Assembly: GCF_030452765.1 (NCBI RefSeq)
Contig: NZ_JAKDLO010000014.1
Coordinates: forward strand, 1 to 42,320
Origin: Intrasporangium sp.
GTDB taxonomy: Bacteria; Actinomycetota; Actinomycetes; Actinomycetales; Dermatophilaceae
DNA: 42,320 nucleotides
Direction: 5' to 3'
Part shown: one piece after another, positions 1-9,944 of the stretch
Numbering within the stretch: the stretch's first letter is position 1
How the letters are laid out: every line of letters begins with the position of its first letter
Program-made: the position numbers and the translations under genes
The notes under the pieces: generated by a model
What the model saw: the letters and a program-made list of their open reading frames with translations, nothing else
Database searches by the model: none
What the model was told of the DNA's origin: nothing

Positions 1-1116
1 GGCCGGGAACTGATGGGGGCAGCACGAGGAGTCACGCCGCGCTGGACCATGTCCGTCGTCAACTGAGTCGAGCGGACATCGACGCGAACCAAACGTCGCA
101 CTCGCACTCACCGAGCCCGATCTGTGGTTGAACCTTGAACATGGGACATACCATAGGTAACCTCTGCAAACAGGACATACGACGTGTAGACTGGCACGGG
201 TCCCGGGCGGGGAGGCGTCGAGTCTTCCGGCTGATTAGTCTCCCGCCGCATCCCCACCTCGCGGCGGCGAATCCGGTCACCGGGGCTTGCACAGACAGGC
301 CCGTCGTTATCTCCCCCAAGATCCGGGCCTGTCTGTGCCCCCACCCCCAAGCCCCGCCGTGTCATTCCTGCTTCCATGGCGAGGCCTTGCTCGAGGATAT
401 GGCGCATACCTACCCTAAGTCACCAAATCGGACTGATTCATCCAATTTTCATGGATCGGGACAAGTCGCGCAGTCGAGGCATCGAGTGGCTTCGGCACGG
501 GTGTCCTCGCGCGCCCGGTTGGGCGCTCCCGCGCAGGCGGAACGCAGGGCGATCAGGTGCGTCACATGAACCTAGGATTCCCAAGACACTGGCCAGTACG
601 GTACGGCGCACCAAGCCAGGGTCAGCACGGTCTCGCCAGCGCGTGCCGGACCCCACGCGGCTTGCGTCGGTCGGGCACCTGGGCGAACACCTCGGACATC
701 GAACGACGCGCCCACCCGGCAGACCACTCGGCGATGCGGGGATATCACATGGCGGCGTGGGGCTCCCAACGAAACGAAGGCGTGTGTGAGAACTCCCATG
801 GTCGGGTAAGCCCCCAAGCCGCCCCAGCAGCGACACGCGCCACTTCAGTCACACACGCAACAGCTAGGTTAGCATCCCAGCCGACTTTGTCGATCCCCCG
901 ACTCCGCCACCACAACCCTTAGCCTCCCAGCCGCACGCACTTCGAGTGTTCTTGATCACACCATGCGTGCCCTAGTAGCAGTGCCCTAACGATCCCGATT
1001 CGCGCTCACGGCGGAGCCCTGAGAAACTCGGAGTCGTTCCAGGCATAGGCGCCCAGGGAGCCACGCCCGTATCAATGTAACTGGCGCGGACACCAACCAC
1101 CGCTCAGAAAGAACGC

Positions 1117-2043
1117 ATGCGCTTGCTCATCACTGGTGGCGCCGGATTCATCGGCTCCAGCCTGTCCCGTTTGGCTCTCGAGGCCGGCCATGAGGTCGTC
1201 GTTCTCGATGACCTCTCGACCGGCCACCGCGAAAACGTCGAAGGCATCGATGTCATGTTCGTCCAAGGCTCGATCGTCGACGCGCACGCCGTGGCCAAAG
1301 CTTGCGAGGGAGCCGACTCGGTCGTCCATCTCGGCGCCCTAGGGAGCGTGCCACGGAGCATTCTTGACCCCATGGCCACCCATGTGGCCAATGCGACGGG
1401 CACGCTGACGTTGCTTGAGGGAGCCCGAGCCGCAGGAGTCAGGCATGTCTCCTGCGCTTCGTCAAGCTCAGTGTACGGCCTCAACCCCGCGCTCCCCAAG
1501 AGCGAGCGCGAGTGGGTCCGCCCGATGAGCCCCTATGCGGTGACCAAGTTGGCCACGGAGCAGTACACACTCGCTTACCAGCAGTCCTACGGCATGAACA
1601 CGCTCGCGTTCCGATTCTTCAACGTATACGGGCCGCGACAGTTGGCTGACCACGTCTACGCCGCTGTGATTCCCGTCTTCGTCCACGCAGTGATGGAGAA
1701 CGAGCCCGTTCCCATCAACGGGGACGGCACGAACTCACGCGACTTCACCTACGTTGGCACCGTGTGTCGGGTGCTTCTAGACGCGGCTGAGCGGCGGGTC
1801 ACCCATCCTGAACCCGTCAACCTCGCCTTCGGCAGCAACACGACACTCCTCGAACTTGTCAGCAAAATTGAGGACATCACAGGCCAACAAGCGACCGTGG
1901 TACACCGCGAGCCCAGGGCCGGCGATGTCAAGCACTCCCAAGCGGACAACACGAGGCTGCGCTCGCTCTTCCCGATGATCAAGCCTGTGTCGCTCGAACA
2001 GGGCCTCGCGGAGACCGTCGCATGGTTCAAGGAGATGGCATGA
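1117..2043 (+). CDS. NAD-dependent epimerase/dehydratase (UDP-hexosamine/UDP-glucose 4-epimerase-like)
   Basis: Extended SDR: N-terminal LLITGGAGFIGSSLSRLALEAGHEV; YAVTKLATEQY (YxxxK); RFFNVYGPRQ. ATGA overlap with the next gene. Confidence 0.9.
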   Translation: MRLLITGGAGFIGSSLSRLALEAGHEVVVLDDLSTGHRENVEGIDVMFVQGSIVDAHAVAKACEGADSVVHLGALGSVPRSILDPMATHVANATGTLTLLEGARAAGVRHVSCASSSSVYGLNPALPKSEREWVRPMSPYAVTKLATEQYTLAYQQSYGMNTLAFRFFNVYGPRQLADHVYAAVIPVFVHAVMENEPVPINGDGTNSRDFTYVGTVCRVLLDAAERRVTHPEPVNLAFGSNTTLLELVSKIEDITGQQATVVHREPRAGDVKHSQADNTRLRSLFPMIKPVSLEQGLAETVAWFKEMA

Positions 2044-3308
2044 CCCAGACATTGGTGGTTCTTGGTCAGGGATACGTCGGCCTACCCATGGCCTTGCGCG
2101 CTGCAGAAGTCGGCATAAAGGTCTACGGCCTAGACACGAATGCAGCGACTGTCAATGCGTTGAACTCCGGTTCTTCGCATATTGACGACGTAACCGATAC
2201 GGACCTCAAAGCTGGCCTAGACGCTGGCTACGAGGCAACGACCGATCTTGCCTGCATCGCGTCCGCCAATGTCGTCGTCGTTTGCGTCCCAACGCCCCTT
2301 AGCGAGGACGGCGGTCCCGACCTCGGCCCGGTGGAGGACGCCGCCAAAGCCATCTGCGCCAATCTCAGTCCGGATACCCTGGTCATTCTGGAATCGACGA
2401 CCTACCCCGGCACTACCGAAGAGGTGTTCGCCCCGATCGTGGTCGGCGATCAGTTCGGGGTGGGCGAGGATGTCTTCATCGCGTTCTCCCCGGAGCGCAT
2501 TAACCCAGGGGATCGGGTATACGGAGTCAGGAACACGCCGAAGGTTGTCGGTGGCTTGACCTCTGAGTGCACGACTCGTGCTCGGGACTTCTACGCTCAG
2601 TTCATCGACACCGTTGTCGAGGCCAAAGGCGCCAAGGAGGCCGAGATGGCCAAGCTCCTTGAGAACACGTTCCGACATGTCAATATTGCCCTAGTAAACG
2701 AGATGCTCCGCTTCTCGCAAGAACTCGATATCGACCTCTGGAATGCGATCGACTGTGCCGAGACAAAGCCGTTCGGTTTTATGGCCTTCCGCCCCGGGCC
2801 CGGGGTTGGCGGTCACTGCATCCCCGTAGACCCCTCGTACCTCTCGCATCGGGTCAAGGCGAAACTAGGCTATGCATTCCGCATGGTCGAACTTGCCGAG
2901 GAAATCAACCACGCCGCCCCGGACTATGTGGCGTCCCGAATCCGTTCAATACTTAACGAGGCGGGTAAAGCCGTCAAGGGTTCCAAGATCCTCCTTCTCG
3001 GCGTCACCTACAAGCCCAACATCGCCGACTGCCGTCAAAGCCCCGCCGACCCGCTCGCCGTTCGGCTGCTCTCTTGGGGCGCAGACATCGCCTACCACGA
3101 TCCATTCGTGACAGACTGGCGCCCACACGGCATGGACCGGGACTTCCGAGGAGTTACCGATCTGGACGCGGCGATGGTAGAGGCAGACGTCGTCGTCCTT
3201 CTCCAACCGCATGCGGAGTACGATCTCGACGCGATCACGTCGTCAGGCGCTGCCGTGCTCGACACCCAGGGCGTGCTGGCGCCAAATGGCACCGTAGACC
3301 GCCTGTAG
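2040..3308 (+). CDS. UDP-N-acetylhexosamine 6-dehydrogenase (WbpA/TviB/WecC-like nucleotide sugar dehydrogenase)
   Basis: VVLGQGYVGLPMA, FRPGPGVGGHCIPVDPSYL active-site Cys motif, C-terminal LLGVTYKPNIADCRQSP. Start refined to the ATG at 2040, overlapping the upstream stop (ATGA). Confidence 0.9.
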   Translation: MTQTLVVLGQGYVGLPMALRAAEVGIKVYGLDTNAATVNALNSGSSHIDDVTDTDLKAGLDAGYEATTDLACIASANVVVVCVPTPLSEDGGPDLGPVEDAAKAICANLSPDTLVILESTTYPGTTEEVFAPIVVGDQFGVGEDVFIAFSPERINPGDRVYGVRNTPKVVGGLTSECTTRARDFYAQFIDTVVEAKGAKEAEMAKLLENTFRHVNIALVNEMLRFSQELDIDLWNAIDCAETKPFGFMAFRPGPGVGGHCIPVDPSYLSHRVKAKLGYAFRMVELAEEINHAAPDYVASRIRSILNEAGKAVKGSKILLLGVTYKPNIADCRQSPADPLAVRLLSWGADIAYHDPFVTDWRPHGMDRDFRGVTDLDAAMVEADVVVLLQPHAEYDLDAITSSGAAVLDTQGVLAPNGTVDRL

Positions 3309-3405
3309 CCGAAACAGCATCAGGGATCGTCATTCGCGAGACCGATACGGCGCGGGCGACTACTCGTGAACAGGTGAACAGGTGGCGCCAAGCGTCGCTA
3401 CTCGC

Positions 3406-3996
3406 TCAGTCGCGACGGAGCACGAACTCCACCTCGTAGGCAGGCATCATCCAGCACATATGCGCCTCATAGAACTCCTTCGTCCAATTCGAGATATTGA
3501 CCCACGCGGAGAGCACCTTCACGATTCCATGACGCACGTAGAAGGGCCGCGAGGCCTTGAAGTGGAATGTCGCGCCGTAAACGACGAGCGGTGCTGGTTC
3601 CGCATAGGTAGGCACCTTGCGCCTGAACGGCGTCCTCCGCGTCCAGTAGCCGAAGGTATAGAGCCCGAAATATGAGCGATGCGTCGGGTCCGAGTAAAAT
3701 CCTGGGTTGGAGAAATGTGGAATGATCGCGCGGAACTCCCCACCGGGCACGAGGACCCGGGCCGCCTCGCGCACGAGTGCCTCGGGATCGGTGACGTGCT
3801 CGAGGAAGTGCTCGCTATAGATCGACTCGACACAGGAATCGGGGATCATCCTGAGCACTTCGAGCGCGTCACCAACGACATCGACATCAGGCAAGTCGAG
3901 CAAGTCGATCCCGACCGCGTCGGCGCGTCGCTTCCTATTGGCACAACCCAGTTCCAAGCGAAGCGGGCGATGCTCTAGGACACTCATATCCCTCAT
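3406..3996 (-). CDS. class I SAM-dependent methyltransferase (Methyltransf_11-like)
   Basis: LELGCANRKRRADAVGIDLLD motif I-like; IYSEHFLEHVTDPEALVREAARVLVPGGEFRAIIP. Confidence 0.8.
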   Translation of the reverse strand: MRDMSVLEHRPLRLELGCANRKRRADAVGIDLLDLPDVDVVGDALEVLRMIPDSCVESIYSEHFLEHVTDPEALVREAARVLVPGGEFRAIIPHFSNPGFYSDPTHRSYFGLYTFGYWTRRTPFRRKVPTYAEPAPLVVYGATFHFKASRPFYVRHGIVKVLSAWVNISNWTKEFYEAHMCWMMPAYEVEFVLRRD

Positions 3997-4066
3997 GACG
4001 TAAGAGTAGCGCCACCTTCGTCATTACGCTCACTCAGCGTTCTCGCTGCCCCCGGCTACCCGACGG

Positions 4067-5467
4067 CTACCCGCCAACTACCCGGCGTGACGTGCTCCTC
4101 GAACGGAACTGAGACGAACGCTCGGGCTCTTCAACCGAATGGCGAGATTTGCTCTTGAGCAGAGCCCCGATCACCGCTGCGCCGATCGCAGCGCCCCACT
4201 GGTGTCCCACTGCTTGGAGGTACGGGTTCGACGCGTTCGCCAATAGCAAAGCCGTTGAAGCCACGCCCGTCGTTACAATCACGCTGCGGTGCTCGGGAAA
4301 CAGGGCTGCGGCCCGACGCATCGCGACAGCAAGCACTACAAGAGCGGCGGCGGTCAGCAGGATGCCGACGAGACCAGTCGAGAACAACAACTGGTGGTAT
4401 TGCAACTCGAACATCCAGGGCCGGTCGTCACTGCGCGTGAATCCGCTCCGAAGTACCGCCCCAAGGCCATGACCCAAAATAGGGCTGTCCGACCAAGCGC
4501 TCACCAACTCGCCCATCTGGTCTCTTCGAGCGGTATCCGATATGGCGTCGGTCGATGAATGTCCTACGCCCAAGAACACAAATGCCGCATCCCTAATCGC
4601 TGAGAGCCCCTGACGTGCAGGGTCTGAGTCAGCGGCGACGAGGAAAAGAGGCAGCAGGACGGGGAGAGCAAGGGGGATCCAAATGGGCAGCCTGAAAGCC
4701 GTCGTGCGAGGAGTAAGCCACCGCTGGAATACTAGAGCCAGCAGGGGGGACAGCACTGTGACGACGGCGATACCGCGGCGGCCGGACACGAGACCGGCAA
4801 CGACTGCAATCACGGCTGCCGTCACTAGCAGACCTCGCGAGGGCAAGTATGAGTCAGCCCGCACGATCGAGCCCGCTGCGCACAACGGAGCCGTGATCGT
4901 GAACGTCGATAGGCCATAGAACCGGATGGCCGTGGACCCCGCTACCTCGTTGAACCCCGCATCCTGTGATGCTAGTAGCGAGTCGGGTAGAGTGACGGGC
5001 AGCAGCCCGAGCTCTCCTGCGATGTAGAGGACAATGATCGTCCCAAATGCGATCGTTACAAGCGTGATGCCTGTCAGAACTCGGCGGATGTCTAGGACAC
5101 GCATGCTGAGTGCCCATGGAGCCCAGATTGCCGCACCGCCTAGCCAGACGGTCGCTTGATGGTCCACGCCAGGACTATCTTTGACGACACCGATCAGCAC
5201 CCCAAGGATGATCACAATCAGGAGCAGGCCACCTGCCAGCAAGAGTGGGCCGGGGATGCGAAACCCTTGCGCCGCCAACGAGATCACCGAGATGCATGCC
5301 AAGACGGCAAGGACCGGGTAGAGGATTTGCCCATTCGAGACCGGGCGCCATAGGACGTAACTGAGGCAGAGAAGCGCGGGGATCGACGACACTGAAGGCG
5401 CCCACCAACCCGATCGACCTTCATCCCTCCTCGGATGGCCGTAAGACTTGAAGGGACCCAAAATCAC
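4067..5467 (-). CDS. O-antigen polymerase/ligase-like polytopic membrane protein (Wzy/WaaL-like)
   Basis: Many predicted TM segments; loop DSPILGHGLGAVLR...YHQLLFSTGLVGILL, typical of O-antigen ligase family. GTG start overlaps the upstream TGA (GTGA, 5464-5467). Confidence 0.75.
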   Translation of the reverse strand: MILGPFKSYGHPRRDEGRSGWWAPSVSSIPALLCLSYVLWRPVSNGQILYPVLAVLACISVISLAAQGFRIPGPLLLAGGLLLIVIILGVLIGVVKDSPGVDHQATVWLGGAAIWAPWALSMRVLDIRRVLTGITLVTIAFGTIIVLYIAGELGLLPVTLPDSLLASQDAGFNEVAGSTAIRFYGLSTFTITAPLCAAGSIVRADSYLPSRGLLVTAAVIAVVAGLVSGRRGIAVVTVLSPLLALVFQRWLTPRTTAFRLPIWIPLALPVLLPLFLVAADSDPARQGLSAIRDAAFVFLGVGHSSTDAISDTARRDQMGELVSAWSDSPILGHGLGAVLRSGFTRSDDRPWMFELQYHQLLFSTGLVGILLTAAALVVLAVAMRRAAALFPEHRSVIVTTGVASTALLLANASNPYLQAVGHQWGAAIGAAVIGALLKSKSRHSVEEPERSSQFRSRSTSRRVVGG

Positions 5468-6723
5468 GCGCGTTTAGCCTCCTCATCCATGCTTGTTCGT
5501 TTGATTTCCATGCGGGCGAGGATTGCGAGCAGCGAGTAGGCAACGAGACTCGCACATGCCGCGCCCATCGCACCCGCCAACGGTACGAGGACGGCGCAAA
5601 GGCCGCCGAGCGCTACTGAACCCGATCCCGTGATGACTCCCGCCCGCTTCATGCAACCCAGGCCATTTAGCACAGCGACATCGATTTGATAACTAGCCAT
5701 GGGAAGTGCGGCGACGCCCAGAACGAAGATCATAGAGATAGAGCCTCGAAATGCGTCGCCGAGGAGGAACGGCACCAGCCAGGGCGCCGCAGCGCACAAT
5801 AGTCCGCTGCCCAGAGCGGTAACCACGAGGGCGGTGCGACGATGCCGATCACTCGACCGGCCTTGTCCCGTCTCCGTGGAGCGCTTGAAAGCGACCTGCC
5901 CAACGCCATTAGAGACGAGCCAGAGGAGCTCTGTGAAGGTCGCCGCGACGCCATATATGCCTACAGCAGCAGGTGACGACATGAACCCAAGGATGAGACG
6001 ATCGCCCCGAATCACGAATGCCTGTCCAAAAATAACCGGCACCGCATGTCGACTGAATCGGACCACCGAGCCCCCAGTCTCTTCGGCGATCTGAACGGAA
6101 CTGGTTGCATCACGCACTCTGAATTCACGTTTTAGAGTCCGCAGATGCATGAACACCTGCACCAACTGGCCGAGGACCATCCCGCCCAGAACGATCCGGA
6201 GATTCAGCGCATCCAAAGTTGCTGCGGCTAGCACGACCGCGGTCTGCGTAGACGTTGTTACAATCTCGCCTCTCACTGCCACGGTGTGCAGGCCCAAGCC
6301 GTGATGACACTCGCGCAGCAAGTAGGAGAAGAGCACGAGGACGGCATAGGGCACAAAGAGAGCACCTATTGCCGGGTCATCAAGACTCTTAGTGAGCCAT
6401 AGAATTCCCAACCCAAGTACGCAGGCTGTTGAACTGTGGAATGCTGACAGCCTTGCTGCCAATGCAAGGTAGAGACGAATTGAAAGGCTTGGCGTGCGGG
6501 CGAGAAGCACGCGTCCGCCTGTGCCCACGCCAAGCGACCCTAGAAGCATCAAAAGCGAGCTGGTCGTCGTCGTTACGACGATGATGCCGCGATCGGAGGG
6601 ACCCAGCCATCGGGAAGTAAGCACCGCGAAGAGGATCGCGCTTGCAGCCATGAACGCCATCGCGACGATGACGGATCCCTCACGACTTCGCAGCGTCCTG
6701 GAAGCATTTGCGTGTACAGACAC
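5464..6723 (-). CDS. Wzx-like polysaccharide flippase (oligosaccharide translocase family)
   Basis: Polytopic membrane protein with MATE/Wzx-like organisation. Start refined to the GTG at 6723 (VSVHANASRTLRSREGS), abutting the upstream stop as TAGTG; the ORF track opens it at 6771. Confidence 0.7.
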   Translation of the reverse strand: MSVHANASRTLRSREGSVIVAMAFMAASAILFAVLTSRWLGPSDRGIIVVTTTTSSLLMLLGSLGVGTGGRVLLARTPSLSIRLYLALAARLSAFHSSTACVLGLGILWLTKSLDDPAIGALFVPYAVLVLFSYLLRECHHGLGLHTVAVRGEIVTTSTQTAVVLAAATLDALNLRIVLGGMVLGQLVQVFMHLRTLKREFRVRDATSSVQIAEETGGSVVRFSRHAVPVIFGQAFVIRGDRLILGFMSSPAAVGIYGVAATFTELLWLVSNGVGQVAFKRSTETGQGRSSDRHRRTALVVTALGSGLLCAAAPWLVPFLLGDAFRGSISMIFVLGVAALPMASYQIDVAVLNGLGCMKRAGVITGSGSVALGGLCAVLVPLAGAMGAACASLVAYSLLAILARMEIKRTSMDEEAKRA

Positions 6724-7766
6724 TAGCTCGAGGTCCCTACCCCAGTTGCCGAGCGCCATAAAGTCGACCAAACCGAGAACGAGTAGTGCTGGGCGACAGC
6801 ATTCAACGCCGCTTTTCCGCGCTCCCGACGTCGTGCCGGCTCATCCTCAATGATTCCGATCAACGCCTCGACCCACTCACTCGGACTTGCGGCCGCAATA
6901 CCGTCGAATCGCTGCAGTGCCAGCGCGTTCGCTCCGACCGGGGACGCTACCATAGGGAGCGCACTCGCTGCGTACTGAAGAAGTTTGTACGCGCACTTGC
7001 CCCGAGTGAAGGCGGTGTCGCTGAGGGGCCCGACGGCCACGTCGGCTCGATGCAGTGCGGGCGCGAACACAGACGGCGTCCATGGCACTCGGTCGATCAT
7101 GTGCTCGAGTGCGCCCAGTTCCGGATTCTCAAGCTGACCACTGATGAGCAGAAGTCGCGCGCCAGTGGCCGCATGAACCGTCCACAGCGCATCGGCGATC
7201 CCTGCTATGAATTGCTCTGTGGACGGGGAACCTAGCCAGACCAACGTTGGCGGCCCTTCGATGGTCCATGAGTCCTTCGCCTTGTAGTCGCTGGGCTCAA
7301 CACAGGACGGAATCATTACTACGTTCGCTGAGAACTGCTCTGCCCATTCTGCAAGATAATCATTGCCGGCAATAACGACGTCTGCGGCGGACGCGGACTT
7401 CTCGCACTTGCGTTCCTGGCCCAGAAGCCTGCGCGTGCTGGTCATGTCGGCGAAAAGGGCGTCATCGAAATCGTACACCGAGTGTGCTCCTGCGCGGAGG
7501 ACGCGCTGCTCAAGGGAACCGGAGCTTAGGGGGCTGACCTCACGGGACACGATGGCTGTAGCCCCACTCAGGTCCGCCCGTCTGAGGCGCAACTCGGCCT
7601 GGACGACCTTCGGCAGATGTCGGGCAAGGGTGCTTCCTCGGACATCCCTCTGCCCGATGTAGGTGTGCCCGATGGCGCTCACGCCCAAATGTCTAAACCA
7701 GTCATATAGGCGGACACGCGTGCTGCCGGCCACCGGTGAGTAAGAGGAGAAGGCATGAACGGTCAC
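6723..7766 (-). CDS. glycosyltransferase (GT-B fold, GT1/GT4-like)
   Basis: C-terminal KLLQYAASALPMVASPVGANALAL donor-binding region; SVYDFDDALF; GTG start overlaps the upstream TGA (GTGA). Confidence 0.75.
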   Translation of the reverse strand: MTVHAFSSYSPVAGSTRVRLYDWFRHLGVSAIGHTYIGQRDVRGSTLARHLPKVVQAELRLRRADLSGATAIVSREVSPLSSGSLEQRVLRAGAHSVYDFDDALFADMTSTRRLLGQERKCEKSASAADVVIAGNDYLAEWAEQFSANVVMIPSCVEPSDYKAKDSWTIEGPPTLVWLGSPSTEQFIAGIADALWTVHAATGARLLLISGQLENPELGALEHMIDRVPWTPSVFAPALHRADVAVGPLSDTAFTRGKCAYKLLQYAASALPMVASPVGANALALQRFDGIAAASPSEWVEALIGIIEDEPARRRERGKAALNAVAQHYSFSVWSTLWRSATGVGTSS

Positions 7767-9892
7767 CGCACGCCCCCTACTGCAGCAGATGGGCTGCTCC
7801 TTGACAGCGGTGCGTAGAACCAGCCTCCGACAATCCTCTGAGGGTTGAACTCACTTGATACCCACTCCCGTGCCTGTGCACCCATGGCGCGCAGTCTGTC
7901 CGCATCTGCGAGGGCCTCGGCCAGCGCTGCGGCGAGCGCGTTCGCATCGGAGGGCGGGACTAGCACGCCGGTCCGTCCGTCAACTACTGAGTCACGACAC
8001 CCGGTGGCCGTCGTCGTAATCGTCGGAACACCCATTGCGGCTGCCTCAAGCACGACGTTCGGGAAGCCTTCGCGCAAGGAAGGGAGAACAAGCACGGACA
8101 GCAGCGCGTAATACGGACGGACGTCCTCAACCGGTCCAACCAAGCTCACTGCGATCCCCGACGACTGCAAACGTGATACGTACTCCTGGGAGTCCTGCTC
8201 GTCCTGTGGCCCGACCACTAGGAGATGGAAAGGCACGCCCGATAGGAGCAGGGAGGATGCCGCTTCCAGCAGAGTGTCAATGCCTTTATCGTGCGTTAGT
8301 CGACCGACGAAGCCCAAGACTGGCACATCCGGGTCGATGCCGTATCGCGCTTGAAGCGCCAGGTCTGGCTGTCGGGGCGCGAAGCGCTGCGCGTTGACTC
8401 CGTGCGTGCTACCCGGAACGGTCTGACGCAACTTTCCGGGCGATACAAGGCGTCTGGCGATGACCTCCTCCTTGAGGGTCGACGAGTTGACCATAACCTC
8501 TGTGGCCGCAGCCATGGCGAAACGTTCCATCCACACCAAGACGAGGCGCAGAAGCCCGGAGGACCCCTCAAGCCGTAGCCCACCGCACAGGTAGACGCGT
8601 CGCGGGACGCGCCAAACTGCGGACGCCGTCATTGCCATCAGAGCGCATTTGGGCGTGCCTGCAACAACGATCGAAGGCCAGACCAAACGAACAACTCGGT
8701 GCCAGTGCAACAAAGCGATCATGTCCTTGAGGGGCGTGACCTGCCGAGACATCTCGATGATGCGCGATTGCGCCCCGGTCTCCGCCATGGCGGCGTCGAG
8801 ATGACTTCCCGACGACGACACCAAAGTGACCTCATAGCCTTCGTGCCGCAACATGCCGACGAGTTCGCCGTAGAAGTGCCGGAGTGTCATCGGAACGGTT
8901 GTGGCAACAAGTGCTGCGTGACGGTCAGCGCGTCGGCACGTAGGGCGCAGGACATCCGTTGTCTCGCCTGCGGATTGGGCTGTCTGTCCGGCCGAGCCAC
9001 AGAGCGCCGTCCATCCTTCATGACCGACCGGTGGCCGCCATCCGGCAACAGTGAGCCAGCTCTCCTTCTGCCCTTGTCCGAACCACATCATCTCGACCCG
9101 TCGCGCAGTTGGAGCCAAGCGCGGTACGAGCCTCCCGGCCCGATTCAGGGACGCGACGGCAAAACGGGCGACAGGATACGGGATAACATGCGGGGGACAA
9201 CCACCGAGCGATTCCATCAAAGATGCCGTCGTGAGGCCCTCCCACGGATGGATGGTAACCGGCGGTGGCTGCTGAGAGCAGACCGCCAAATACACAATGG
9301 CGCTCGCCACGTTGTGAATCAATGCCTGGGGAGATGGTCGCGCGCTGGGCCCCGCGATTGAACGAAAGGGTGAAGAAGCAACGCGTGATAGCACTCGGGT
9401 GATCTTCCGATCCGAACCGTGCACGGCTGGTGGCCGATAGATGACCGCGTTCCTAGGCAATTCCCTCATCACCAATCGCTCACCAGCTATCTTTGATGCG
9501 GCATACGCCGAGAAGGGGTCAGTCTCAGCCGAGGCGTCCAAGGACGCTCGCCGCCCTTGGACGACTGCGCTGCTCACATGGACGAGGCGAGCATTCTCCC
9601 CCAAACGCGCAACGGCACGCGCCACGAGGCCGGGGAGGATTGTGTTCCCACCGCAAAGACGCGCCTTGTCCTGTGAAGATGCATCGGGTACGCCTGCACA
9701 GTTTATGACCGTAGGGTGGCCCTTCAGCACTTTGCACAGTTCCGCAACGACGGTGTCGTGGTCCATAGGCAGGTACTCAATCGCGGATATTCGCGGCGCT
9801 CGAACGGGCGTGATCTCATGGCCGTGGGACGACAACTCATTACAAACTGCGGCCCCAATGAAACCGGTAGAACCGATGACGGCAACTTTCAT
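7763..9892 (-). CDS. Fusion protein: N-terminal NAD-dependent epimerase/reductase (WbpV-like) plus C-terminal GT4 glycosyltransferase (CapM/PglA-like)
   Basis: Start refined to MKVAVIGSTGFIGAAV at 9892. N-domain YAASKIAGERL (YxxxK); C-domain LVATTVPMTLRHFYGELVGMLRHEGYEVTLVSS...GFVGRLTHDKGIDTLLEA...LPSLREGFPNVVLEAAAMGVPTITT. Single uninterrupted ORF. Confidence 0.85.
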   Translation of the reverse strand: MKVAVIGSTGFIGAAVCNELSSHGHEITPVRAPRISAIEYLPMDHDTVVAELCKVLKGHPTVINCAGVPDASSQDKARLCGGNTILPGLVARAVARLGENARLVHVSSAVVQGRRASLDASAETDPFSAYAASKIAGERLVMRELPRNAVIYRPPAVHGSDRKITRVLSRVASSPFRSIAGPSARPSPQALIHNVASAIVYLAVCSQQPPPVTIHPWEGLTTASLMESLGGCPPHVIPYPVARFAVASLNRAGRLVPRLAPTARRVEMMWFGQGQKESWLTVAGWRPPVGHEGWTALCGSAGQTAQSAGETTDVLRPTCRRADRHAALVATTVPMTLRHFYGELVGMLRHEGYEVTLVSSSGSHLDAAMAETGAQSRIIEMSRQVTPLKDMIALLHWHRVVRLVWPSIVVAGTPKCALMAMTASAVWRVPRRVYLCGGLRLEGSSGLLRLVLVWMERFAMAAATEVMVNSSTLKEEVIARRLVSPGKLRQTVPGSTHGVNAQRFAPRQPDLALQARYGIDPDVPVLGFVGRLTHDKGIDTLLEAASSLLLSGVPFHLLVVGPQDEQDSQEYVSRLQSSGIAVSLVGPVEDVRPYYALLSVLVLPSLREGFPNVVLEAAAMGVPTITTTATGCRDSVVDGRTGVLVPPSDANALAAALAEALADADRLRAMGAQAREWVSSEFNPQRIVGGWFYAPLSRSSPSAAVGGVR

Positions 9893-9944
9893 TCGTTTTC
9901 TCCGATCCTGACGGCTGACAGCGACGGCGGGCAGTGTCGACAAT

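Noticed and set aside
1-65. C-terminal tail of a gene entering from the left (GRELMGAARGVTPRWTMSVVN*)
   Set aside because: Open in frame 1 to a TGA at ~64-66 but too short to identify or to call with confidence.
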